Source of the DNA: Kaistia geumhonensis
GTDB lineage: Bacteria; Pseudomonadota; Alphaproteobacteria; Rhizobiales; Kaistiaceae
DNA: 64,000 nucleotides
Direction: 5' to 3'
Assembly (NCBI RefSeq): GCF_030815145.1
Contig: NZ_JAUSWJ010000001.1
Span: 434,001 to 498,000 of the forward strand
How positions within the stretch are numbered: position 1 is the stretch's first letter; each line of letters opens with the position of its first letter. The position numbers were made by a program, and so were the translations under genes. This document shows, piece after piece, positions 46,861-55,125 of the stretch. The notes beneath the pieces are model-generated. The model did not search any database and was not told the DNA's origin. It saw only the letters and a list, made by a program, of their open reading frames with translations.

Positions 46861-47870
46861 TGGGGGCCGTCCGGAACGAGGACCTGGTCGCCGGGGTGGA
46901 GCCCGGTGAGGATCTCGACGCGCGCCATGCCGTCGATGTCGCGCCGCTCGCCGAGGATCACCGCCACCTCGGCGCCGTCCGCGAGACGCACGTAATCGAC
47001 GCCGTGGCGCGACGAGAGCGCCGCCGCCGGAACCAGCAGCGCATCGCGGCTGCCGACGGGGATGGTGACGAGCGTCCGCTCGCCGACGAAATAGTCACCG
47101 ATCCCCGCCACCTCGACATCCGCGGTCACGCGGCCGTCGGTGATCTCGGGATAGACCTTGACCACCCTGCCCTGCAGGGAGTCGCCGCCTCCGGCGCCGT
47201 CGGCCGAGAGGCCGCGTCCGCCGATCCTGACGGGATCGCCTTCGTGGATCGAGGCCGCGTGGCGCTCGGGCAGGGACAGGCGGAGATAGTATTGCCCGCT
47301 CGCCACGCGGGCGATCTCGTCGCCGGCGAGCACGACTGATCCCTGCGTGACCGGAACCGTCAGGACGCGGCCGGCGGCCGGCGCGAGGACGTCGCCTTCC
47401 CGGCTCTGCTGATCGACGACGGCGAGCGCGGCCTCGGCGGCCGCAAGCTGGCTCGTCGCGACATCGTGGGCGGTCGTCGCCTGGTCGAGCTGACTCTGGC
47501 TGGTCACGCCCTTGGCGAGCAGCTGCTTCGCCCGGTCGAGATCGGCGACGGCTTTGACGAGGCTGGAAGTGGCCTGCCGCACATTGGCCTCGGCAGCGTC
47601 GCGCTGGAGCGCCAGCTTGTCGTCGACGACGCGGGCGATGACGGTTCCCGCCGCGACCTCGCTGCCCTCCGTGACGGAAACCGACTGGAGCGTGCCGCCG
47701 ATCCGTGCCCTGGCGGGGACGACGGTGCGGGCGCGTACCTCACCGAACACTGCCTTCATTTCGGGAATCGAGACGGGCTCGACGGTGAACTCGGCCGCCT
47801 CGACGGCCGAGGCCGCCAGCGCCACGACAAGCGCGAGGACCGAAGGCGCGATGATGCCGCGACGCGACAT
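46857..47870 (-). CDS. RND efflux periplasmic adaptor (second system)
   Basis: A 337-residue membrane-fusion protein with a Sec signal ending near SAVEAAE and no lipobox cysteine, unlike the adaptor of the first pump. The barrel and lipoyl halves flank an alpha-hairpin at about residues 80-145 (KAVADLDRAKQLLAKGVTSQSQLDQA). It is short for the family, with a compact C-terminus. AGAGGGGG precedes the ATG. It is the second gene of a DUF2892-adaptor-pump operon. Confidence 0.93.
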   Translation of the reverse strand: MSRRGIIAPSVLALVVALAASAVEAAEFTVEPVSIPEMKAVFGEVRARTVVPARARIGGTLQSVSVTEGSEVAAGTVIARVVDDKLALQRDAAEANVRQATSSLVKAVADLDRAKQLLAKGVTSQSQLDQATTAHDVATSQLAAAEAALAVVDQQSREGDVLAPAAGRVLTVPVTQGSVVLAGDEIARVASGQYYLRLSLPERHAASIHEGDPVRIGGRGLSADGAGGGDSLQGRVVKVYPEITDGRVTADVEVAGIGDYFVGERTLVTIPVGSRDALLVPAAALSSRHGVDYVRLADGAEVAVILGERRDIDGMARVEILTGLHPGDQVLVPDGPQ

Positions 47871-47885
47871 GGCAGACCCCCTCTT

Positions 47886-48089
47886 TCAGCGGAAAGAGCA
47901 ACCGGGCTTGAGGCCGGCCCATCGGAAAGCGATGGCGGCGGGGCAGAAGCCGGTGAATGCGGACTGGATGAGGTTGAGGCCGACAAAGGCGGTCAAAAGC
48001 AGCCACCACGGCGACAGGAAATGCGCAAGCAGCACGGAAACGATGACGACGCAGCCGGCGAACACGAGAACGGCACGATCTATGGTCAT
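47886..48089 (-). CDS. DUF2892 (YgaP-type) inner membrane protein
   Basis: A 67-residue protein with two hydrophobic helices and the family motif GLNLIQSAFTGFCPAAIAFRWAGLKPGC, including two cysteines. DUF2892 is the membrane part of rhodanese-like YgaP proteins and often occurs with sulfur-stress genes. It is the first gene of the operon read from the ArsR operator, ending 15 bases before the adaptor start. The short form here lacks the rhodanese domain. Confidence 0.85.
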   Translation of the reverse strand: MTIDRAVLVFAGCVVIVSVLLAHFLSPWWLLLTAFVGLNLIQSAFTGFCPAAIAFRWAGLKPGCSFR

Positions 48090-48144
48090 GGTGAAGCCCC
48101 TCACGGCGGGGCGATCCTCGCCGCCCCCGACGGACTTGCACGTA

Positions 48145-48179
48145 ACATTCATAAGTTATAAATTCAAGATCATGAATGT
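48145..48179 (+). promoter_or_regulatory. Candidate ArsR-family operator
   Basis: ATTCATAAGTTATAAAT (48147-48163) is a 17-bp imperfect palindrome centred at 48155 with 7 of 8 arm matches. ACATTCAT (48145-48152) is also inverted as ATGAATGT (48172-48179), the latter covering the ArsR start codon. Position in the divergent control region supports autoregulation. Confidence 0.6.
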
Positions 48180-48483
48180 CTCAGAAATGATCCCGGCCTC
48201 GGAACGGGCCGCCGACCTGATGCGCAGCCTCTCCCATCCTCAGCGATTGCTGGCGCTCTGCGCACTGGGCGACCAGGAGAAGACCGTTGCCGAGCTCCGA
48301 CAGGAACTCGGCATCGAGCAGGTGCCGATGTCGCAGCAATTGATGCGCCTCAGGGCCGACGGGCTCGTCGCCTCGCGCCGCGAGGGCACGACGGTCTACT
48401 ACCGCATCACCACGCCAGAGGTGATCGCGGTCGTCCGCGCCCTGCACGACGCCTTCTGCCGGCCGAGACAGGCGGCGGAATGA
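48172..48483 (+). CDS. ArsR family repressor, BigR/SqrR-like two-cysteine type
   Basis: A 103-residue winged-helix regulator (recognition region GIEQVPMSQQLMRLRADGLVASRREG). Cys30 (LLALCALGD) and Cys96 (HDAFCRP) sit at the two positions that form a polysulfide or disulfide bridge in BigR and SqrR persulfide sensors; no arsenic-type CxC or metal-site cluster is seen. It is divergent from the DUF2892-adaptor-pump operon with a palindromic region between. Persulfide sensing is inferred from these cysteines. Confidence 0.88.
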   Translation: MNVSEMIPASERAADLMRSLSHPQRLLALCALGDQEKTVAELRQELGIEQVPMSQQLMRLRADGLVASRREGTTVYYRITTPEVIAVVRALHDAFCRPRQAAE

Positions 48484-48511
48484 GATCGCCTATGGCCTCG
48501 TCACGTCACGG

Positions 48512-49492
48512 CTAGCGCCGCTTGCGGCCGGCCGAGAGCGCGACCGCTACCACGATGATGAGGCCGGTGGTCAGGTCCTTGAAGAACGGGTTGACGTTCA
48601 GGATGTTGAAGCCGTTGCCGATGAGGGAGAGCAGGAGCACGCCCGCGACCGAGCGCCAGATCGCGCCCTTGCCGCCATAGATCGACGTGCCGCCGAGGAT
48701 GACGGCGGCGATGGCGTCGAGCTCCATTCCGACGCCCGCCTGCGGCTGGCCCATCGAGATGCGAGACACCGCAATAACGCCTGCCAGGCCGGCGGCGAAG
48801 CCTGTCAGTCCGAAGGTGGCGATCTTCACCAGATTGGTGCGGACGCCCGAGAGGATGGCCGCCTCCTCGTTGCCGCCGACGGCGAAGACGCGGCGGCCGA
48901 AGGTCGTGCGGTTGAGCAGGAACATCATCGCCAGCGCGAACACCACGAACACGATGACCGCGATGTTGACGATGCCGACCCGGCCGCGACCGAGCCAGGC
49001 GAATTCTTCCATGCGGACGGGGATCAGCGCGCCGCCGGTGATGAGGATGGCGATGCCGCGGAAGACCATCGAACTCGCCAGCGTTGCGAGGAACGAGTGA
49101 ACGTTGAAGCCCGTGATGATGAGCCCGTTGACGAGCCCGAGCACGAGGCCGACCAGTGGTCCCGCGATGATGCCTAGGGTCGGGTCGACATTGACCGCGA
49201 GCCACGCCGCCGAGACGCTGGCCACGCCGAACACGGCGCCGGCCGAGAGGTCGAATCCGCCGCCGATGATGACCAGGGTCAGCGCGCAGGCGATGATGGC
49301 GAGCGGGGCGCTCTGGTTGACGATGTTGAGCAGGTTGCGGGGCGTCAGGAACGAGTCCGACAACACTGTCAGCCCCGCCATCAGCAGCGCGATGATGATA
49401 AGGATGCCGTAGCGCTGGAGAAAGGCGATGGCCCGGCGTCCGGCCGGAACAGTCGCCTCGGCGGAGCGGGCGGTGGAGGTGGTGCCGGACAT
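48512..49492 (-). CDS. ABC transporter permease, ribose/branched-chain sugar type (RbsC-like)
   Basis: A 326-residue permease with eight to ten helices and the GGGFDLSAGAVFGVA and GGTSIYGGKGAIW signatures of the RbsC/BPD_transp_2 family. Its start overlaps the ATPase stop (TGATG at 49490-49494). It is the last gene of the large operon. Transporters of this family carry pentoses, nucleosides, autoinducers and polar small molecules; together with the ring-opening enzymes upstream it probably imports the compound those enzymes open. Confidence 0.92.
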   Translation of the reverse strand: MSGTTSTARSAEATVPAGRRAIAFLQRYGILIIIALLMAGLTVLSDSFLTPRNLLNIVNQSAPLAIIACALTLVIIGGGFDLSAGAVFGVASVSAAWLAVNVDPTLGIIAGPLVGLVLGLVNGLIITGFNVHSFLATLASSMVFRGIAILITGGALIPVRMEEFAWLGRGRVGIVNIAVIVFVVFALAMMFLLNRTTFGRRVFAVGGNEEAAILSGVRTNLVKIATFGLTGFAAGLAGVIAVSRISMGQPQAGVGMELDAIAAVILGGTSIYGGKGAIWRSVAGVLLLSLIGNGFNILNVNPFFKDLTTGLIIVVAVALSAGRKRR

Positions 49493-51000
49493 CAGGCCGC
49501 TCCCATCTGCTTTTCGACATTGAAGAGGCGGAAGAGCGCGTCCTCCACCGAGAGGGTCCGGCAGTCGGCCTCGCCGATGATGCGTCCCTCGCGCATCAGA
49601 TAGCCGCGATGCGAGAGGCTGATCGCCTCCTCGAGCTCCGAGGAGATGAGCAGCACCGCGGCGCCGCCGCGCGCCAGCTCGACGACGAAATCATGGATGC
49701 GGCGCCGGGCGCCGATATCGACGCCGCGGCTGGGCTCGTCGAGGATCACGACCTTCGGATTGCCGTAGACCCATTTCGAGAGCAGCACCTTCTGCTGGTT
49801 GCCGCCCGAATAGAACGCGACCTCGCCGTCGATCTGGCCGGGGACGATGTTGAAGTGCTTGATCATCTCGGCGGTGCGGCGACGTTCGTCGCGCGGCCGC
49901 AATACCCCGAGGCGCGACACCAGCGAGAGATGCGGCAACGACATGTTGGGCCTGACGGTCTGCACCAGATCGAGGCCCTGCTTGCGCCGATCCTCGGGCA
50001 CGAAGGCGAGGCCGCGCTGCACGGAGAGGCGCGGGCTGCGGTGGTCGTAGGCTTCGCCGCCAATGCGGACGGTGCCGGTCGACGGGTCGGCGCCGAAGAT
50101 TGCGCGGGCAAGCTCGCTGCGCCCGGAACCGACGAGGCCAATCAGCCCGACGATCTCGCCGGCCCGGACCCGAAGGCCGATGTCCGAGAGCCCGCTGGCG
50201 CTGGAGAGACCGGCGACCTCGAGCAGCACAGGCGCGTCGGAGGCGGGCGCTGCCGGCAGCGGCGGAAAGGCGACGTCGGCCGGCTCGCCCAGCATCGCCT
50301 CGATCAGGCTCGCCTTCGTCTCGGCGGCGATTGGCCCCGTCCTCACGACACGGCCATCGCGCATCACGGTCACGCGGTCGGCGGTCTCCAGCACATGGTC
50401 GAGGAAATGGGTGACATAGATGACGGTCCGGCCCTCGTCGCGCAGCCAGCGGATGACGCGATGCAGCTTGTCGGCCTCATCGGCGGTCAGCGAGGAAGTC
50501 GGCTCGTCCATGATGATGACGCGGGCATCGCGCGCGATCGCCCGCATGATCTCGACCTTCTGCCGCTCGGCGATGCGCAGATCCGCGACGACGGCATTCG
50601 GCGATAGGCCGAAGCCGCAGCGCTCGTCGAGCGCGCGGAAGCGCGACTGCTCCGAGCCCGTCAGCACGCCGGCCCGGTTCTGCTCGATGCCGAGGAAGAC
50701 GTTCTCGGCCACCGTCAGCTCGGGCACGAGCTGCAGTTCCTGGTGGATCATCGCGATGCCCGAGGTGAGCGCCGCGCGCGGCGACCAGTGGCCCACCTCC
50801 CTGCCGAAGACGGTCAGCGTGCCGGCATCGAATGAATAATAGCCGCCGACCACCTTGCCGAGGCTCGACTTGCCGGCCCCGTTCTCGCCGATCAGCGCAT
50901 GCACCTCGCCCTGCTCGAAGGCCAGCGAGATGCCGTTCAGGATGCGGGCGCTGCCGAAGCTCTTCTCGATCCCTGAAAGGCGTACGGCGTCTTCGGGCAT
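49492..51000 (-). CDS. ABC sugar-type double ATPase (RbsA-like)
   Basis: A 502-residue protein with two fused nucleotide-binding domains. The first has the Walker A GENGAGKSS and Walker B VIIMDEPTSSL, with a degenerate signature (LRIAERQKVE). The second has a weak P-loop (GLVGSGRSE) and a clear signature YSGGNQQKVLLSKW with VVILDEPSRGVDIGA, the usual asymmetry of RbsA-like ATPases. It is separated from the binding-protein gene by 165 bases that hold a strong hairpin and a REP-like repeat. Confidence 0.94.
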   Translation of the reverse strand: MPEDAVRLSGIEKSFGSARILNGISLAFEQGEVHALIGENGAGKSSLGKVVGGYYSFDAGTLTVFGREVGHWSPRAALTSGIAMIHQELQLVPELTVAENVFLGIEQNRAGVLTGSEQSRFRALDERCGFGLSPNAVVADLRIAERQKVEIMRAIARDARVIIMDEPTSSLTADEADKLHRVIRWLRDEGRTVIYVTHFLDHVLETADRVTVMRDGRVVRTGPIAAETKASLIEAMLGEPADVAFPPLPAAPASDAPVLLEVAGLSSASGLSDIGLRVRAGEIVGLIGLVGSGRSELARAIFGADPSTGTVRIGGEAYDHRSPRLSVQRGLAFVPEDRRKQGLDLVQTVRPNMSLPHLSLVSRLGVLRPRDERRRTAEMIKHFNIVPGQIDGEVAFYSGGNQQKVLLSKWVYGNPKVVILDEPSRGVDIGARRRIHDFVVELARGGAAVLLISSELEEAISLSHRGYLMREGRIIGEADCRTLSVEDALFRLFNVEKQMGAA

Positions 51001-51030
51001 TCTCGTGCTCCAATGCGGCTTCGGACAGAG

Positions 51031-51065
51031 GCCCTCACCCTTGTCCCTCCCGGAGGAGAGGGGAC
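51031..51065 (+). repeat. REP-like intergenic palindromic element
   Basis: The stretch GGCCCTCACCCTTGTCCCTC then GGAGGAGAGGGGAC has a stem-forming pair (GTCCCTC at 51043-51049 with GAGGGGAC at 51058-51065, one bulge). The CCCTCACCC...GAGGGGAC pattern resembles short intergenic palindromes that are repeated in many Rhizobiales genomes. Only one copy lies here. Confidence 0.5.
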
Positions 51066-51120
51066 CGGGTTTGGCGCGCCATTCATCGGGGCGGCGGCCA
51101 CAGCAACCCTTCCGGTGGCT

Positions 51121-51156
51121 GGGGCGAGGATCTTGCTTCCTGAAGATCCTCGCCCC
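51121..51156 (-). terminator. Strong hairpin after the binding-protein gene
   Basis: GGGGCGAGGATCTT (51121-51134) and AAGATCCTCGCCCC (51143-51156) form a perfect 14-bp stem with an 8-base loop, just after the stop of the binding protein on the minus strand. It has no T run after it, so it likely protects the upstream message or partly terminates, lowering ATPase and permease levels relative to the binding protein. Confidence 0.8.
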
Positions 51157-51165
51157 GTTCGGGGC

Positions 51166-52155
51166 TCAGCCCTGCCATTCCGGCTTGTAGTCGGGATGCT
51201 CGTCGAGCGCCTTCTTGGTGATGATCGCCGGCATGTCGCCACCGAGCTTGAGCTCGTCGGTGAAGGCCGGCGTGGGCTTCCCTTCGAGCGCGTCGACGAC
51301 GCCGTTCAGCGCATATTCGCCCTCGCTCCTCGGCAGCTGGGCGAGCGTCGCGTCCCACTTGCCGGCCTTGATGGCATCGATGGCGATCTGATTGGCGCCG
51401 CCGCCGATCAGGTACAGCGAGGGCACGTCGAGCCCCGCATCCTCGAGCGCGATCTCGGCGCCGACGAGGTGCTGGTCTGCATTGGAAAGGACGACGTTGA
51501 TGTCCTTGTGCGCCTGCAGCACGTCCTGCATGCCGGCCATCGACTTGTCGGGATCGTAGTTGCCCTCGACGGTCGCGACGATCTCGATGTTCGACTGCGG
51601 CTTCAGCGTGTCGAGATAGGTCTGGTAGCGCAAATTGTCGAAGGGATAGATCTTCTGCCCGATGATGATCGCCACCTTGCAGGGATTCTTGTCCTTGCAG
51701 AACTCGATGACGGCATCGGCCTGAGCCTTGGCGCCGATCGCCGGGTTGGAGGCGACGGTCGTCACGAGCCCAGGTACCTGCGGCTCCAGAACGTCCAGTT
51801 TCGGGCCGATCGGGAACAGGGTGGTGGCAACCTTGACGCCGGCCTTGGTGGCTTCCTCGACGGCCGCAGCGATGCCGACGCTGTCGTTGGGGGTGATGAC
51901 GATGCCCTGGAACTTGCCGCCGGCGACGATGTCCTCGACCTGCGAGAACTGCTTGGTCGCGTCGAACTCGCCGTTGAAGATCTCGACCTCGACACCGCGG
52001 GCCTTGGCCGCCTTCTGCACGCCTTCCCAGATCGCCTGATTGAAGCCGTTCTGGCTGGAGGCGGCGAGATAGGCGATCCGGTAGTCGGCGGCATGGGCCG
52101 CCGAACCGAGCAGCGCGGCCATGCCGACGCCGAGCGCGATGGACTTCACGTTCAT
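51166..52155 (-). CDS. ABC periplasmic binding protein, ribose/galactose (PBP1-like) family
   Basis: A 329-residue protein with a Sec signal (MNVKSIALGVGMAALLGSAAHA, cleaved near residue 22). YLAASSQNGFNQAIWEGVQKAAK and GIVITPNDSVGIAAAVEEA are the type I periplasmic-binding fold signatures. It pairs with the RbsA/RbsC-like genes downstream and follows the amidohydrolase gene. In this operon the ligand is expected to be a cyclic amide-like or nucleoside-like compound rather than a simple sugar, an inference from the enzymes encoded with it. Confidence 0.9.
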   Translation of the reverse strand: MNVKSIALGVGMAALLGSAAHAADYRIAYLAASSQNGFNQAIWEGVQKAAKARGVEVEIFNGEFDATKQFSQVEDIVAGGKFQGIVITPNDSVGIAAAVEEATKAGVKVATTLFPIGPKLDVLEPQVPGLVTTVASNPAIGAKAQADAVIEFCKDKNPCKVAIIIGQKIYPFDNLRYQTYLDTLKPQSNIEIVATVEGNYDPDKSMAGMQDVLQAHKDINVVLSNADQHLVGAEIALEDAGLDVPSLYLIGGGANQIAIDAIKAGKWDATLAQLPRSEGEYALNGVVDALEGKPTPAFTDELKLGGDMPAIITKKALDEHPDYKPEWQG

Positions 52156-52222
52156 GCTCTTCTCTCCTCTTTCGTGTTCCCTGTCGGAAGGCAGGTCGGT
52201 TGGCGCAGCGGCGCCGTGCTCC

Positions 52223-53455
52223 TTAGTGGAGGCTGTTCTTGACGAAGCGGCCGCGGCTCATGATCGCCGGCATATGGGCGCCGTCATGGGCGAGGCAGGC
52301 GATGTCGGCATAGGGATCGCCATCGACGACGAGAAGGTCGGCAGCGGCGCCGGGCTGGATGACTCCGACCTCGCCTTCCATGCGGCAGAGCTTTGCGCCG
52401 ACCAGCGTGGCGGAGCGGATGATCTCCGCATTGGGCAGCGCCCGCGCCAGGATCTCGAACTCCATCGAGTGGTATTTCTGGAGCTCGCCGAGCAGGTCCG
52501 AGCCGAAGGCCATCGGGAGCCCGGCTTCCTGCATGATCGTCAGCGACCGAAGGCCGGCGGAGCGCACGGTCTCGATCTTGGCGGAAGCTTCCTTCGAGAG
52601 GCCGAACCGCTCGCCTTCGAGCGCGAGGCCCTCATAGGCCACGAGCGTCGGCACGGCGATGCAGCCCGCTTCCGCGGCCATGCGCGCCGTCTCCGGCTCG
52701 ATCAGATTGCAGTGCTCCAGCGAATGGACGCCGCATTCGACCGCCCGGCGGATCGCCTTGTCAGTGTAGAGATGGGCCGAAACATAGGTGCCGGCGTTCT
52801 CGGCCTCGTCGACGATCGCCCTGATCTCTTCTCGGGAGTACTGGATCGAATGGATCGGGTCGGTCGGCGAAGAGACGCCGCCATTCGCCATGATCTTGAT
52901 AAACTTGGCGCCCTTGCGCAGTTCTTCCCGGGCGGCGAGGCGGCAGTTGTCGACGCCGTCGACGATGCGGCCGAGATTGCCGAGCCGCTCTTCCATCACC
53001 TGGGTACGATCGTCGGTCCGCACGCGCTGGTCGCAATGGCCGCCCGTCTGGGTCAGCCCCTTGCCGGAGATGATCAGGCGCGGGCCGTCGACGACGCCCT
53101 GCTCGATTGCCATGACGAGCCCGAGATCGGCGCCGCAGCAATCGCGCACGGTGGTGAAGCCACGCTGCAGGATCGTCTCCATGATCCGGCCCGCCTTCAG
53201 CGCCACCAGCGAGGACGGCGCCAGCGTGTTGGCCCAGCCGTCGACGGTCGTCGAGACGACATGGACGTGGCAGTCGATGAGGCCCGGCATCAGCGTCTTG
53301 CCGCGCAGGTCGATCCGTTGCGCGGCCACATCGTGGATCGGCCGATCCGACACCTCGGCGATCCGGCCATCGACCACGAGAACCTCGAAGCCGTCGAGAA
53401 GCTCGTCGCGGGTGGGGTCGAGCAGCCGTCCACCAGTGAAGAGGGTCGCGCTCAT
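52223..53455 (-). CDS. Amidohydrolase (imidazolonepropionase/prolidase-like)
   Basis: A 410-residue metal-dependent TIM-barrel hydrolase. Metal ligands: His63 and His65 in GLIDCHVHV, carbamylated Lys187 in KIMANGG, His228, His248 in SLEHCN and Asp320 in AFGSDLLGE. The N-terminal and C-terminal beta sandwich is complete. Members open cyclic amides or cleave dipeptides and aminohydrolase substrates. The start overlaps the HyuB stop (ATGA at 53452-53455), so it is co-translated with the first hydantoinase pair and probably works in series with it. Confidence 0.92.
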   Translation of the reverse strand: MSATLFTGGRLLDPTRDELLDGFEVLVVDGRIAEVSDRPIHDVAAQRIDLRGKTLMPGLIDCHVHVVSTTVDGWANTLAPSSLVALKAGRIMETILQRGFTTVRDCCGADLGLVMAIEQGVVDGPRLIISGKGLTQTGGHCDQRVRTDDRTQVMEERLGNLGRIVDGVDNCRLAAREELRKGAKFIKIMANGGVSSPTDPIHSIQYSREEIRAIVDEAENAGTYVSAHLYTDKAIRRAVECGVHSLEHCNLIEPETARMAAEAGCIAVPTLVAYEGLALEGERFGLSKEASAKIETVRSAGLRSLTIMQEAGLPMAFGSDLLGELQKYHSMEFEILARALPNAEIIRSATLVGAKLCRMEGEVGVIQPGAAADLLVVDGDPYADIACLAHDGAHMPAIMSRGRFVKNSLH

Positions 53456-55122
53456 TCCGCAGCCTCCGAATGGTATCCGTAGATTTCGGCGGCGCGCTCG
53501 GCCGTCAGGTAGCCGTTCTTGATGTCGTCGGCGATCGCCGCGGCGCTGCGCTTCTTCGGATCGCCGAAGCCGCCGCCATTGCCGGTCACCACGCGCACCA
53601 CGTCATCGGTGTTGAGCGGGATGTCGGTGCCGAAGGAGTAGCGCTCGGGCGCCCTGCCCGGCCGCAGCACCTCGACATAGTTCGGCGTGCCGTCGAGACC
53701 GCCATCGGCGCCCCATGGCGGAATGCGCGAGCGGGTGTAGCCGACCGAGAGGAAGTTGTTGTCGGCCCTGACGCGGTAGTGGGTGTTGATGCCCTTGCCG
53801 CCGCGCCACTCGCCCTCGCCGCCCGGCTCAGGATTGAGCGCCATCTGGTCGACGGCGAGGCCATAGCGGGCTTCCGCCACCTCTGCGGGGCAGTTGAACG
53901 TGTCGCCGTGGAAACCGGAGAAGATGGCGCTGTTGCCGTCGCGACCCTTCTGCGCGCCCCAGCCGCCCAGCTGCGGCTCGACGATCGTGTAGTGGCGGCC
54001 ATGATCGGGATGCGGCCCGCCGACGACGGTGCCACAAATCGAGGCGAAGTTGCCGGCCGGGACGAGACCGGGCAGATGCGGCGCGAGGCAGCGCAGAAGC
54101 AGGTCGAACAGGCGGATCTCGACCTCGGAATAGTAGCCGAGCGCGCCCGGCTCCTCGACATGGAAGATCGTGCCCGGCTGCGTGATGACGCGCAGCGGCC
54201 GGAAGAAGCCGCCATTGCCCGGCGCCGCCGTGTCGGTCACCGCCTTGAAAGCGAGCTGCGACGAGATTTCGACGCCCTCGCGGCTCGAATTCTTGGAGCC
54301 GGACTGCCTCGGGTTGTCGCGCAGATCGATGACGAATTCGTCGTCGGTGATCTCGATCGTCACCTTGTGGATGGCGCCATCGTCCTGCTCCTCGGTGAAG
54401 GAGAAGACGCCCTTCGGCAAGGTCTTCAGCGCCGCGCGGGCGCGACGCTCGCCGAGGTCCATGAAGTCCTCGAGCGCCGCCTCGAAGGTGTCGGCGCCGT
54501 ATTTCTCGATCAGTTCGAGGATGCGGCGCTCGCCTATCCTGACGCCCGCGATGCCGGCCCACAGGTCGCCACGGAGGAAGTCCGGCAGGCGCGTGTTGAC
54601 ATAGAGGATGTCGAACACCGCCTGGTTGGGGGCGCCGGCGTCGATCAGCTTGACCGCCGGGATGCGCACACCTTCCTGGAAGATCTCTCGGGCGTCCGAC
54701 GACATCGAGCCCGGAACCATGCCGCCGACGTCGTTCCAGTGGGCGATGTTCGCCGTCCAGGCGACGATGCGGCCATCCGCGAAGACGGGCAGCGCCAGGA
54801 TCATGTCGTTGAGGTGCGTGACGCCGCCCCAATAAGGATCGTTCGAGGCGAAGAGGTCGCCCGGCCGGATCGTCTCGATCGGGTGCTTGGCGAGAATGCC
54901 CTTCACCGCCTTGTCGAGAACGCCGACAAAAGCCGGGATGCCGGCGCCCGACGAGGCGATCTCGCCCTTGCCGTCGCAGATGCCGGTGCCGAGATCGAGC
55001 ACCTCATAGATGATGGCGCTCATTGAGGTCTTGCGCTGGGCGGCGAACATCTCGTCGGCCACCGCTTCGAGCGCGTTCTGGATGATGTCGAGCGTGACGG
55101 GATCGTAGCTCTTGTCGCTCAT
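53452..55122 (-). CDS. hyuB: Hydantoinase/oxoprolinase subunit B (pair 1)
   Basis: A 556-residue HyuB-type subunit. The core motif SNDPYWGGVTHLNDM is at about residues 92-106, and the WRGGKGINTHYRVRADNNFLSV and SIPPWG-like blocks match the family. HyuB carries the catalytic lactam-, hydantoin- or imide-hydrolysing site and needs HyuA for ATP-driven phosphorylation of the carbonyl. Size fits N-methylhydantoinase rather than acetone or acetophenone carboxylase. It begins 3 bases after the HyuA stop and overlaps the amidohydrolase start by 4 bases. Confidence 0.93.
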   Translation of the reverse strand: MSDKSYDPVTLDIIQNALEAVADEMFAAQRKTSMSAIIYEVLDLGTGICDGKGEIASSGAGIPAFVGVLDKAVKGILAKHPIETIRPGDLFASNDPYWGGVTHLNDMILALPVFADGRIVAWTANIAHWNDVGGMVPGSMSSDAREIFQEGVRIPAVKLIDAGAPNQAVFDILYVNTRLPDFLRGDLWAGIAGVRIGERRILELIEKYGADTFEAALEDFMDLGERRARAALKTLPKGVFSFTEEQDDGAIHKVTIEITDDEFVIDLRDNPRQSGSKNSSREGVEISSQLAFKAVTDTAAPGNGGFFRPLRVITQPGTIFHVEEPGALGYYSEVEIRLFDLLLRCLAPHLPGLVPAGNFASICGTVVGGPHPDHGRHYTIVEPQLGGWGAQKGRDGNSAIFSGFHGDTFNCPAEVAEARYGLAVDQMALNPEPGGEGEWRGGKGINTHYRVRADNNFLSVGYTRSRIPPWGADGGLDGTPNYVEVLRPGRAPERYSFGTDIPLNTDDVVRVVTGNGGGFGDPKKRSAAAIADDIKNGYLTAERAAEIYGYHSEAAE

Positions 55123-55125
55123 CGC

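Noticed and set aside
43624-46995. A 1123-codon open frame on the plus strand antisense to the second RND pump
   Set aside because: It is the mirror of a strongly G/C-third-position gene. Its product is Arg/Asp/His-rich low-complexity with no domain, while the minus strand encodes a clear RND pump.
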